A stretch of 32,676 nt of DNA from Sedimentisphaerales bacterium. GTDB lineage: Bacteria > Planctomycetota > Phycisphaerae > Sedimentisphaerales > Anaerobacaceae. The notes beneath the pieces are model-generated. The model saw only the letters and a list, made by a program, of their open reading frames with translations, did no database searches and was not told the DNA's origin. This document shows, piece after piece, positions 23,643 to 31,667 of this stretch; positions within the stretch are counted from its first letter, which is position 1, and every line of letters starts with the position of its first letter. The position numbers were made by a program, and so were the translations under genes. The stretch covers positions 1 through 32,676 of the forward strand of contig JAFGPS010000143.1 in assembly GCA_016936075.1 (NCBI GenBank), written 5' to 3'.

Positions 23643-25628
23643 TTATTCTTTACCCGCAAAGCCGAGTTGTTCGTCGAGCCAGTGGTCGGTTCGTAAAACT
23701 GTTTTGCGTCTGCTCAGGGCCATTTTTTCGGCACGTGACTGGGCGAGTTTGAAAACATGCTGAACAAAGCCGGAAGAAATGTCACCTTTGGAAAGAGCAT
23801 ATCTTTTTTTCAATAAAGAGGTCGTAGTTTTTGCATAACGAGTGATAATTTCATCTTCAAGACTGAATATCCTGCGCACAGTTCCCGGGTCACCCTGCCG
23901 GGCGCATCTTCCGAATAATTGCCTATCGATTCTCGCGGATTCGTTTGGTTCAGCCGCGATAACGTACAAGCCGCCCATTTCCGCTACGCCCCTGCCGAGC
24001 TTTATATCTGTGCCGCGGCCTGCCATATTGGTAGCTACGGTGATTTTGCCAGGCTGACCTGCTTCCGCGACAATCTGGGCTTCCTTGTTGTGATATACCG
24101 CGTTGAGAACCTGATGCTCAAGATTTTCCTCATTCAATAATTTGCTGATATATTCACTTGCGAAAACGCTTCTCGTACCAACAAGGACCGGCCTGCCCTG
24201 CTCGTGGATGTATTTTATTTCCTGTACAATTCTTTCCCATTTCGCTTCTTTTGTCGTAAGAACTGCATCAGGAAGAGTCTCTCTTAAACACGGACGGTTT
24301 GTCGGAATTTTCACTACAGGCAAATGATAAATCTGCCAGAACTCGGATGCGGCTTCAGCGGCGGTTCCAGTCATTCCGGATAATTTACGATACATCCTGA
24401 AAAATCGCTGGAAACTAATACGAGCATATGTATCCTTCGGCGGATTTATTTCCATCGCTTCCTTTGCTTCTACCGCCTGGTGCATTCCATCCCGCCATGT
24501 TCTGTCCGGCATAAGCCTGCCTGTGAATTCATCAACTATAACAACCTTGCCTTCATGTATAACATAATGCTGGTCGCGATGATATAATTCTTTTGCGATT
24601 AGAGCTTGATTTACGAGTTCGAGAGTTCGACGCGCACCTTTCCAAATACCACCCAAATCTTCCGTTAACTCGTCTATATGTTCTCTGCCCTTTTCGGTTA
24701 ATTCGACATCCCTGTATCGGTGATTAATTTTATAGTCTTTGTCGCTGATTAGTTGAGACGCAATTTCCGAGGCTTGTTGAAAGGAATCCACCTGCTGCGG
24801 ATTTGGAGCGTTTCCTGAAATGATCAGCGGCGTAACAGATTCGTCAATAAGTACCGAATCCGCTTCATCAACTATGGCACAATTCAATCTTCTCTGTATA
24901 AGCCTGTCGGTTATTCTCGAATTTTTTCCTGAGATTCTTTCCAGAAGAGCGGAACTTAATCCCGTTATATTTCCAAGCGTCAATCTGTCACGCAAAAAAT
25001 CGGCTGTCACTTCCTTATTCGTACAATAAGTAATATCGGCCATATAAGCGGCTTTTCTTTGAGCGGGTTCTGTCTGCTGCTCGATATACGCTACGCTCAG
25101 GCCGCAGAATCGATAAATCTGCCCCATCCATTCGGCATCGCGTTTTGCAAGATAATCGTTTACTGTAATCACGTGACAACCCTGTCCGCGCCAGCCCGCT
25201 ATAGTGACATACATCGTCGATGTAAGGGTTTTTCCCTCACCTGTTGCCATTTCGGCTATGTAGCCGTGTTCAAGAGCCAAAGCGCCTGTAATCTGAACAG
25301 GGAAAGGTTTTTCTCCAAGCTTGCGAAATGCTATTTCACGAACCAAAGCAAACGCATGTTCGATATCAGCAGGATTTTCACGGCCGCATCGAAAAGTTTC
25401 TCGAAGTTTGTCAGCAGATTCTCGTAGTCTTAAATCAGTTTGTTGAGAATAATGCTCTTCAAGTGACAGAACTTTTTCCGTTTGCTGATAAAGTTTTTTA
25501 TATCGCGGCGAGAGCTTACTAATAATACCTGCACCGGCATCCCAGACCGCATCGAGTCCTCTCGGAAGAGGCTCACCTGAACTGCGATTATCAAGCATTT
25601 GCCATGTTGCACTGGGCATTGCAGGCAT
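23643..25628 (-). CDS. Minimal SecA-like translocase ATPase
   Basis: 661 residues, against 800-900 for housekeeping SecA. The motor is intact: VQITGALALEHGYIAEMATGE leads into Walker A at 128-134, then VNDYLAKRDAEWM, the DEAD motif in VDEADSVLIDESVTPLII (254-257), MTGTAAEA, TNMAGRGTDIKLG and FGRCARQGDPG. The sequence stops soon after the second motor domain, within what would be the helical scaffold; the helical wing and zinc-binding tail are absent. I chose the ATG at 25628, two bases after the upstream stop and after AGAGGAGG; a start at 25679 would overlap the M50 gene by 49 bases and has no ribosome site. It is probably a specialised SecA paralogue serving the adjacent HlyD/M50 proteins. 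Confidence 0.88.
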   Translation of the reverse strand: MPAMPSATWQMLDNRSSGEPLPRGLDAVWDAGAGIISKLSPRYKKLYQQTEKVLSLEEHYSQQTDLRLRESADKLRETFRCGRENPADIEHAFALVREIAFRKLGEKPFPVQITGALALEHGYIAEMATGEGKTLTSTMYVTIAGWRGQGCHVITVNDYLAKRDAEWMGQIYRFCGLSVAYIEQQTEPAQRKAAYMADITYCTNKEVTADFLRDRLTLGNITGLSSALLERISGKNSRITDRLIQRRLNCAIVDEADSVLIDESVTPLIISGNAPNPQQVDSFQQASEIASQLISDKDYKINHRYRDVELTEKGREHIDELTEDLGGIWKGARRTLELVNQALIAKELYHRDQHYVIHEGKVVIVDEFTGRLMPDRTWRDGMHQAVEAKEAMEINPPKDTYARISFQRFFRMYRKLSGMTGTAAEAASEFWQIYHLPVVKIPTNRPCLRETLPDAVLTTKEAKWERIVQEIKYIHEQGRPVLVGTRSVFASEYISKLLNEENLEHQVLNAVYHNKEAQIVAEAGQPGKITVATNMAGRGTDIKLGRGVAEMGGLYVIAAEPNESARIDRQLFGRCARQGDPGTVRRIFSLEDEIITRYAKTTTSLLKKRYALSKGDISSGFVQHVFKLAQSRAEKMALSRRKTVLRTDHWLDEQLGFAGKE

Positions 25629-25630
25629 AA

Positions 25631-27814
25631 TTAAATATGAAACCTCCTCTGGAACAATTGCCTGAGCAAACGATACCATTGCAGAATAAGCGGCTTTGGT
25701 GGCATCTCAATTCTCACAATTATACGCTGGCCCGAAAATAATCTTACCGAATCATCATTTGGTGCGACACGAACCTCGAAGAAATTCTCCGCCGCGGTCA
25801 TTCCCTTTGGATCATCAACTTCTGTAGGCATTGAGCCGCCAACAGCATAACCAAGGGCCTGTGAAGGTAAAACTTTCTTGCCCGCAGGGAATACTTCTTC
25901 TATGTGACCAACCAACCCGGTTTCCGGGCGTCCCTTGACTTTCATTTCTACTTCCTTGCCCACCTGCTCAAAAAGAATATCAGCAAGCGATTGGCCGGCT
26001 ACAGCACGAATTCTCAAATCATTCATATCCGCGACCAAGCCGATTTGCTGACCTCTTCGAAGATACAATCCTTTTGCATTTTCGATATCAGGTGAAATCC
26101 ATGAGCCGGATAGTGACGATTTTATATTCAGGGAAGAAAGGTCGGAATCAATCTTTGTTATTTTCTCATCCATAACACCAATTTGTTTTTCAATGATTTG
26201 CGCAGAAGCTTTATCGCGAGTTTCTTCGAGACGTTTTCTTGCCTTCATACTACCCAACTCAGCGATAAGACGTTCCTTTTCCGCTTCAAGTTTATGATTC
26301 TCTGCTTTGATAAGTTCATCTTTATCAGCGGAAACTTTTTGCCCGGAAGGAAGAAAGTCTGTAATAAATCCATCGTTTTCAGCATATACAACGGCAAGGT
26401 TTACAGGCTCGACAATTCCCTCAATTCTAAAATATTCAGGCAATCGAACTAAACCAATAGAAACCACTATAACTGCAATTCCAAACAATGTCGCACTAAC
26501 AGCTCTAAAGCGATTTCTTGCAAGCTCGCCGCTCGTTGCCAAATATTTAATGAACTGAAGAACAGGAACGATAATCCACGCAAAAACAGCCGATGCAGCA
26601 AAGAACGGGACGAGGATAGATAACTCTTCGGGCAATCTGCTGTTTAAAAATAACAGGATTCTTACGCAAATAAAAACTCGATATATTGTCGAAGCGATTC
26701 CATAAAAGAAAAACCATATCACTTCGCCGAAACTTTGAGCGGGACTTATAGCTGTTTTCAAACCCCATGAATATCTTTTCACGAGATAATAAATATAGTT
26801 TTTCGCTCGCTGGCTTAGATTGGGAATTTCGATAAGGTCGGATAAAACATAATACGCGTCGAATCTCAAAAGCGGGTTAGCGTTAAAAAGCAATGTTGAG
26901 ACACTCGCGATAAATATAACATTATACGCGATGATATGTAATGTTCCGGTTGAAGTATTGACCCAGACAAAAACCGCTATTGCCGCCAAAAACAGTTCAA
27001 CCATCACGCCGGACATTCCAACGATTGCCCTGTGCCATTTCCTGCGAAAAGCCCATGCGCTCGATGCGTCAACGAAAGGTAATGGAACGAAAATTAAAAA
27101 CATAATTCCCATGATATGTACTTCGCCGCCGCTGCCGTTGAGCCTGCCGAATCTCTTGCAGGAAAAAGCATGGCCGAATTCGTGACATATTTTGATGATA
27201 ATTACGCTGATGTACAGAAATATTAAATTTTGGGGATTCAATATGTCCCTGCTCTGGTGGAATAATTCCGAAATATTTCCTATAACAAAATATATCGCGG
27301 CGGATATTACGCCAAGCCATAACATAAATCCAAACCAGCTAAAAAACAAGCCGAACACATTCACCCATGTATTTAGAATATGGTCAGGATCAAATACAGG
27401 AATTTTTATGAAAAGCAGGTTCGACAAAACTCCCTGAATCTGACGCTTTATTCTTGTGTGATAACGATTAAAAAGGCTTTCACTATCCGGCGCAAGCTCC
27501 GCGTACAAAAGATTAGAGCAGTATAAATGTCCCAAAAGCTGAATTATCTCAGGTTGTGTAGGCGCCCTGTCACCGAACCTGTCATTACAAATTTGCCAGA
27601 CTTCAGCGACGGTTCGTTTGCCATCGAGCAAACCAATAAAATTATATGCGTCAGAGCTTATACGTGAGAAAGAATTATTCGAGGAGTTTTCGAGGACAAA
27701 CCACATTTTGCCGCGAAAGTGCTGTCTATAGACCTTCACACTTGTCAGAAGTCTCGGCTGTAATTCAGCTACTCTGTACCATGATTCATGAAATGTCGGA
27801 CGTTCAACTGCCAT
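25631..27814 (-). CDS. PqqD-like / M50 metalloprotease / HlyD adaptor fusion
   Basis: 727 residues in three parts. Residues about 20-105 resemble a PqqD-like peptide-binding domain (FSRISSDAYNFIGLLDGKRTVAEV). Residues 150-455 form a multi-pass M50 site-2-protease-like domain with HEFGH at 211-215 and NPLLRFDAYYVLSDL at 313 onwards, where Asp319 is the likely third zinc ligand. After the last helix, residues 460-727 are a HlyD-type periplasmic adaptor with a coiled-coil hairpin (about 500-565) and beta-barrel segments. The protein would span the inner membrane with its adaptor in the periplasm. It starts 15 bases after the GAF-HlyD gene and its 3' end contains the ribosome site of the SecA-like gene. 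Confidence 0.88.
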   Translation of the reverse strand: MAVERPTFHESWYRVAELQPRLLTSVKVYRQHFRGKMWFVLENSSNNSFSRISSDAYNFIGLLDGKRTVAEVWQICNDRFGDRAPTQPEIIQLLGHLYCSNLLYAELAPDSESLFNRYHTRIKRQIQGVLSNLLFIKIPVFDPDHILNTWVNVFGLFFSWFGFMLWLGVISAAIYFVIGNISELFHQSRDILNPQNLIFLYISVIIIKICHEFGHAFSCKRFGRLNGSGGEVHIMGIMFLIFVPLPFVDASSAWAFRRKWHRAIVGMSGVMVELFLAAIAVFVWVNTSTGTLHIIAYNVIFIASVSTLLFNANPLLRFDAYYVLSDLIEIPNLSQRAKNYIYYLVKRYSWGLKTAISPAQSFGEVIWFFFYGIASTIYRVFICVRILLFLNSRLPEELSILVPFFAASAVFAWIIVPVLQFIKYLATSGELARNRFRAVSATLFGIAVIVVSIGLVRLPEYFRIEGIVEPVNLAVVYAENDGFITDFLPSGQKVSADKDELIKAENHKLEAEKERLIAELGSMKARKRLEETRDKASAQIIEKQIGVMDEKITKIDSDLSSLNIKSSLSGSWISPDIENAKGLYLRRGQQIGLVADMNDLRIRAVAGQSLADILFEQVGKEVEMKVKGRPETGLVGHIEEVFPAGKKVLPSQALGYAVGGSMPTEVDDPKGMTAAENFFEVRVAPNDDSVRLFSGQRIIVRIEMPPKPLILQWYRLLRQLFQRRFHI

Positions 27815-27829
27815 AATTCGTCACGATTC

Positions 27830-29683
27830 TCAAAGCCACAATTTCATTCTTACCCAATTCACAATCTTGCGTGACCAAATCCATGCGTACCTCCGTTCAC
27901 CAATTGTCACTTTGGCGACACCTTCCATACCGGGACGCATTCCTGGATGAATCTCACGAAGCTGAACACGCACTTTGAAAATATTCTGCTGGTTTTCAAC
28001 TTCAGCTATGGGATTGATTTTTTCGACAACAAACTGTATCTTTCTCCCCGGGTCAGACGCAAGCGCAAGCTCGCCTTCCTGTCCATCTTCTATATCAAAT
28101 ATCTGGTCTTCCGGTATGTGTAATTGAGCACGCAAGGCCTCAAGCGGGCATACCTCGAACATTACGTCACCGACTTTTACCGGTGCACCAATCTGCCTCT
28201 TCAAATCACCTTTGACAACTACACCGCTCATTGGTGAGATTATACTGGCCTGGTCAATCTGATATTTGAGATACTCTATTTCGGCATCAACTTCCTTTTC
28301 CTTCTCTTCGAAAATTACAGCCTGCGCAAGTTCATCCTGATCCCTGGAAGCTTTATCCCTCGAAGCACTGGCTTGTTTTTTATAACTGCTTTTATTAGAT
28401 TCTGCTTGCGCAAGTTTAAGTCTGAGGTCCGTTGTATCGAGACTTGCAAGAATAGTCTCTCCAGCTTCTACGGAATCACCTACTTCGACATTAACTTTTT
28501 CGATATATCCATCAAATGGAGCCGGAATTACCTGCTGATTTGTTGCTTCAAGTACAAAAGACGCTTTCACGCGAAATTGTCCTTCGGCATAGATTAAAAA
28601 TACTATAGCGGCACAAACCAGAAGAGTAATCAATTTTGTCCAGGTATATTTCGAGCCGACAAAGACAGAGGCAAATTTGCGAGAACCTGAAGCGATTTTT
28701 GCACCAATCCATCTGCCGTGTTCATAGAGATGCATCAATCTCGGGGTACACAACTCGCAGGCAAGACGAATCGTTTCTACTTCGCTGATAGAGAAAATTC
28801 TATCGAGCGGCCTTTCAAGTGTCAGTATCGCTACAACTTTTCCTTCGTGACGTAATGGCAAACTCAAAACAGCCTGAGTCCCATAAAATTTCGACAAGGC
28901 ATTTGCGGCTCTATTGATATAAGCGGATTCTTTCGGTGCCGGAACTAAAATTTCAGTGTCCTGGTCGAGGCATTCCTCCATAGTCGATTCTATATCCTGC
29001 ACTACCTTCATCTTCCTGCTGAAATCTTCAGTGCGGCTCATCGCTTTGAGCTGTACATATCGCCCTTTAAGAAAACCTATGCTGGCTCGCTCGCATTGCC
29101 ACTGTGCGGCAGCTTCGTTACAGAAAGCCATTGCAGCGCCGGTGAACTTCTTTTGCTTATTAATAGCCGACAAAGTTTCCATTGCTTCACGAAGCCGCAG
29201 ACAATTCTGCTGCCAGTTCTGCTGAACTGTGCTGCTTTGCGAATAACTTAAAATTCCAGAAGCAAGCTGAAGCTTTTGAATGTTTTGCTCAAGAGTTTCT
29301 TCATCATTTTCAGTTAGTAAAAATGCGGCGATTGTCTTGTCGATATTCGGAACCATAATCGGAATCAAAACGATATGCGATTTTGCAGAATCACTATCCG
29401 ACGAATCAGTATTACCGAATGGTTTTATAAAAACCGCATCTGATGACCGAGTTGACTCATGCGCATATTTCATTGACAAAGTGAGCCATCTGGGAGCAGG
29501 AGTATCGCTTTTAAACTGCGGATAAAGAGCAAGTACATCTACTTTATGCCCGGCATCTAAACGCAAAATCGCACCGGCTTGAGCCTGCCCCAAAAAACAC
29601 TGTGCAGCGAGAAGATTCTGCAAGAGCAAACCAGGTTTTCCACCAAGAGTTGTAAACTGTTCTATTATTTCAGATACTGTCAT
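27830..29683 (-). CDS. GAF-domain HlyD-family membrane fusion protein
   Basis: 617 residues from the ATG at 29683, chosen because AAGGA lies ten bases upstream; a GTG at 29701 would precede that site. Residues about 15-150 look like a degenerate GAF fold, and 175-320 form a clearer GAF domain (RASIGFLKGRYVQLKAMS, VLSLPLRHEGKVVAILTLE). One membrane helix at about 350-367 separates these cytoplasmic domains from a periplasmic HlyD part: PAPFDGYIEKVNVEVGDSV, a coiled-coil hairpin, and ISPMSGVVVKGDL, the two halves of a lipoyl-like domain. It would sense a cytoplasmic signal and link to an outer-membrane or periplasmic partner. It is the first gene of the export operon. Confidence 0.85.
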   Translation of the reverse strand: MTVSEIIEQFTTLGGKPGLLLQNLLAAQCFLGQAQAGAILRLDAGHKVDVLALYPQFKSDTPAPRWLTLSMKYAHESTRSSDAVFIKPFGNTDSSDSDSAKSHIVLIPIMVPNIDKTIAAFLLTENDEETLEQNIQKLQLASGILSYSQSSTVQQNWQQNCLRLREAMETLSAINKQKKFTGAAMAFCNEAAAQWQCERASIGFLKGRYVQLKAMSRTEDFSRKMKVVQDIESTMEECLDQDTEILVPAPKESAYINRAANALSKFYGTQAVLSLPLRHEGKVVAILTLERPLDRIFSISEVETIRLACELCTPRLMHLYEHGRWIGAKIASGSRKFASVFVGSKYTWTKLITLLVCAAIVFLIYAEGQFRVKASFVLEATNQQVIPAPFDGYIEKVNVEVGDSVEAGETILASLDTTDLRLKLAQAESNKSSYKKQASASRDKASRDQDELAQAVIFEEKEKEVDAEIEYLKYQIDQASIISPMSGVVVKGDLKRQIGAPVKVGDVMFEVCPLEALRAQLHIPEDQIFDIEDGQEGELALASDPGRKIQFVVEKINPIAEVENQQNIFKVRVQLREIHPGMRPGMEGVAKVTIGERRYAWIWSRKIVNWVRMKLWL

Positions 29684-29701
29684 ATAATAAAGTTCCTTCA
29701 C

Positions 29702-29720
29702 ATCGTTATTTTGTAACGAT
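29702..29720 (-). promoter_or_regulatory. Inverted repeat in the leader of the export operon
   Basis: ATCGTTA (29702-29708) and TAACGAT (29714-29720) are perfect inverted copies around a five-base loop. The repeat lies between the predicted transcript start and the ribosome binding site of the GAF-HlyD gene, where it could be an operator or a leader hairpin. Confidence 0.4.
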
Positions 29721-29732
29721 TATTAATGGAAC

Positions 29733-29761
29733 ATCTTACCAGTAAAAGTCCAATGCGGCAA
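29733..29761 (-). promoter_or_regulatory. Candidate promoter of the export operon
   Basis: On the minus strand TTGCCG (29756-29761) and TAAGAT (29733-29738) are separated by 17 bases. Each has four consensus positions. The predicted start near 29726 lies about 43 bases before the ATG at 29683. Confidence 0.35.
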
Positions 29762-29783
29762 TTCTTTTCAAAAACTCTTTATT

Positions 29784-29813
29784 CACGAAAATGTTTGTTT
29801 TGTAATTTTCGTG
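29784..29813. promoter_or_regulatory. Perfect 9-base inverted repeat between divergent operons
   Basis: CACGAAAAT (29784-29792) and ATTTTCGTG (29805-29813) are exact inverted copies spaced by 12 bases, so equivalent bases lie about 21 bases (two helical turns) apart. They sit between the divergent promoters of the export operon and the wbpA-like gene. This is the geometry of a dimeric regulator site. Confidence 0.45.
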
Positions 29814-29837
29814 TTAGAAAATATTTTTCAAATACTA

Positions 29838-29867
29838 TTGTTAAAATACGCAAGATAACGCTATATT
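29838..29867 (+). promoter_or_regulatory. Candidate promoter of the UDP-sugar dehydrogenase gene
   Basis: TTGTTA (29838-29843) and TATATT (29862-29867) are 18 bases apart; the gene starts at 29924. The match is moderate, but the position relative to the gene is suitable. Confidence 0.3.
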
Positions 29868-29923
29868 AAGACGATTATAATTTAATAAATGAACCTTTAA
29901 ATTTACTCTTTCAGGATAAAAAA

Positions 29924-31237
29924 ATGGAACAATGGAAGAAAAAGATTGAAAACAAAACTGTAAAGATTGGTATTCTCGGACTTGGCTATGTTGGTTTGCC
30001 TCTTGCAATGGAATTTGCACATGCAGGTATTAATGTAACGGGTTTCGATATTGATGATAAAAAAGTTAAAATCCTGAATTCCGGTAAAAGTATTATAAAA
30101 AATATTCCGGATTCCAGAATTAAAGAAGCCATCAAATCCAAAAAATTTACTGCAACAAGTAATATGTCGCAGATAAAGAAAGTCGATGCAGTAATTATCT
30201 GTGTCCCAACTCCATTGACTGAAAACCGCGAACCTGATATGAAATATATTGTCAATTCATGTCAAACGATTGCTCAATATCTTCAGAAGGACCAGCTAAT
30301 TACTCTCGAAAGCACAACATATCCCGGTACAAGCAGAGAAGTAATGACACCGATTCTTGAAACAAGCGGCCTGAAAGCGGGCAAAGATTTCTATATGGCA
30401 TATTCACCTGAAAGAGAAGATCCGGGTAATAAAAATTTCAATACTCGCACGATACCAAAAGTTCTCGGCGGACTTACACCAAAATGTCAAGCCATTGCGA
30501 AAATGGTATATGAGCTTGCGATTGATACTATAGTCCCCGTCTCTTCACTTGAAGCCGCCGAAGCAGCAAAGATTCTCGAAAATGTATATCGCTGTATCAA
30601 TATTGCGATGGTAAACGAGCTTAAGATGGTATTTGACCGAATGGGCATCGATGTGTGGGAAGTTATTCACGCGGCATCAACAAAACCGTTCGGATTCAAC
30701 GCTTTCTATCCTGGACCAGGACTTGGCGGCCACTGCATTCCTATCGACCCGTTCTACCTGACATGGAAAGCACGCCAGTATGGCATGCCAACTCGATTTA
30801 TCGAGCTTGCAGGAGAAATTAATACAGATATGCCGCATTATGTTATCACCCGCACGATGGATGCTCTAAATGAACATAAGAAAAGCCTCAAGGGCTCGAA
30901 AGTTCTCGTTCTGGGACTTGCATATAAGCCGGACATCGATGATGTACGCGAATCTCCTTCACTGGAATTAATCGAGCTGCTCAGAGAAAAAGGCGCCCAG
31001 GTTGATTATAACGACCCGTATATTCCGGTGACACATAAGCAGAGAAAATATAACCTGATGATGAAAAGCAAGAAACTAACATCTGCTATGCTGAAAAAAT
31101 ATGATGTCGTTTTAATAGCAACCAATCATAGCGATTACGATTATAAATGGATTGTTAAAAATGCGAAATTGGTTGTTGATACACGCAATGCTACATCACA
31201 AGTTAAAGTCGGTCGTGGTAAAATAGTTAAAGCATAA
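29924..31237 (+). CDS. wbpA: UDP-N-acetylglucosamine/UDP-glucose 6-dehydrogenase (WbpA type)
   Basis: 437 residues, full length for the nucleotide-sugar dehydrogenase family. The NAD site GILGLGYVGLP is at residues 16-26. The central helix (SLEAAEAAKILENVYRCINIA) and the catalytic loop GPGLGGHCIPIDP, with nucleophile Cys271, are intact, and the C-terminal UDP-binding domain begins KVLVLGLAYKPDIDDVRESPS. The enzyme oxidises C6 of a UDP-sugar twice using NAD. The AKILENVYR and KPFGFNAFYPGPGLGGH spacing is that of the WbpA/UDP-GlcNAc group rather than UDP-glucose dehydrogenase, but the substrate is not certain. AGGA lies upstream. It is transcribed divergently from the export operon. With the 4,6-dehydratase at 19985 it supplies modified sugars for surface polysaccharide. 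Confidence 0.9.
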   Translation: MEQWKKKIENKTVKIGILGLGYVGLPLAMEFAHAGINVTGFDIDDKKVKILNSGKSIIKNIPDSRIKEAIKSKKFTATSNMSQIKKVDAVIICVPTPLTENREPDMKYIVNSCQTIAQYLQKDQLITLESTTYPGTSREVMTPILETSGLKAGKDFYMAYSPEREDPGNKNFNTRTIPKVLGGLTPKCQAIAKMVYELAIDTIVPVSSLEAAEAAKILENVYRCINIAMVNELKMVFDRMGIDVWEVIHAASTKPFGFNAFYPGPGLGGHCIPIDPFYLTWKARQYGMPTRFIELAGEINTDMPHYVITRTMDALNEHKKSLKGSKVLVLGLAYKPDIDDVRESPSLELIELLREKGAQVDYNDPYIPVTHKQRKYNLMMKSKKLTSAMLKKYDVVLIATNHSDYDYKWIVKNAKLVVDTRNATSQVKVGRGKIVKA

Positions 31238-31294
31238 AGTCCACATAATTTTAATCAAACACAATCTAACAAGCTAATTGTTATATTTTACAAT

Positions 31295-31344
31295 AGGCAT
31301 GGTGAATTGTTATTTCAGGAAACCACGCCTAAACACTCTTTTTT
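31295..31344 (+). terminator. Weak terminator-like hairpin after the dehydrogenase gene
   Basis: AGGCATGGT (31295-31303) can pair with ACCACGCCT (31322-31330), with one mismatch. A T6 run follows at 31339-31344, but eight bases separate it from the stem, so efficiency would be low. Confidence 0.35.
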
Positions 31345-31617
31345 AACATACAAAAGCATGAATATGTTTTTTTTAGCAAATTAGTCATACATTCTTACAA
31401 ATCATATTGACGTCAATCAATTCTTCTGTTAATTTGCATCCACCATACAATATGGAGGGTTTGAAAAGATTGCTATTTGTAAAATATGGTAATCTCATGC
31501 GATTAAAAACACGCAAATGTCTCGTCGCAAGAGAAAAGAATTAATGCTCAATAATGCTTTTTTTTATAGTTTGGTTATTTGAGTTAGAACTTATTAACGT
31601 TTGTATATATTTTGTTC

Positions 31618-31655
31618 GAGAGGAGGTGATTACTTTAAAAATGGATTTTTTATAG
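31618..31655 (+). promoter_or_regulatory. Perfect ten-base Shine-Dalgarno with a four-codon leader ORF
   Basis: AGGAGGTGAT at 31621-31630 is a full complement of the 16S rRNA tail. Ten bases later is ATG GAT TTT TTA TAG (31641-31655), a four-codon frame. The gene proper starts 12 bases after that stop with its own AGAAGGAG. Either ribosomes are loaded on a tiny leader peptide, or the long site acts as a standby or stabilising site. Confidence 0.45.
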
Positions 31656-31667
31656 AAGGAGAACAAA

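Larger units (their letters stand above)
31238..31667 (+). other. Long gene-free stretch and leader of the repeat-protein gene
   Basis: 430 bases without a gene. It holds a weak terminator-like hairpin for the upstream gene (31295-31344), a perfect 12-base palindrome ATTGACGTCAAT (31406-31417), a small hairpin CCATA/TATGG (31443-31455), TAATGCT repeated just before a T-run near 31550, and a full-length Shine-Dalgarno at 31621-31630. A -35-like TTGACG overlaps the palindrome, with a weak -10 TAATTT 17 bases on. No RNA family is recognised. Confidence 0.5.

Noticed and set aside
25629..25679. Longer SecA-like start at 25679
   Set aside because: It would overlap the M50 gene by 49 bases with no ribosome site, whereas AGAGGAGG precedes the ATG at 25628, although the spacing of about 14 bases is long.
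31490..31545. c-di-GMP (GEMM) riboswitch in the leader of the repeat-protein gene
   Set aside because: CACGCAAA occurs once, but the partner block GGGACGCAAAGC and the tetraloop receptor are absent.
31238..31667. tRNA or other known RNA gene in the long intergenic stretch
   Set aside because: No cloverleaf or T-loop (GGTTCGA-type) sequence could be placed; only small hairpins are present.
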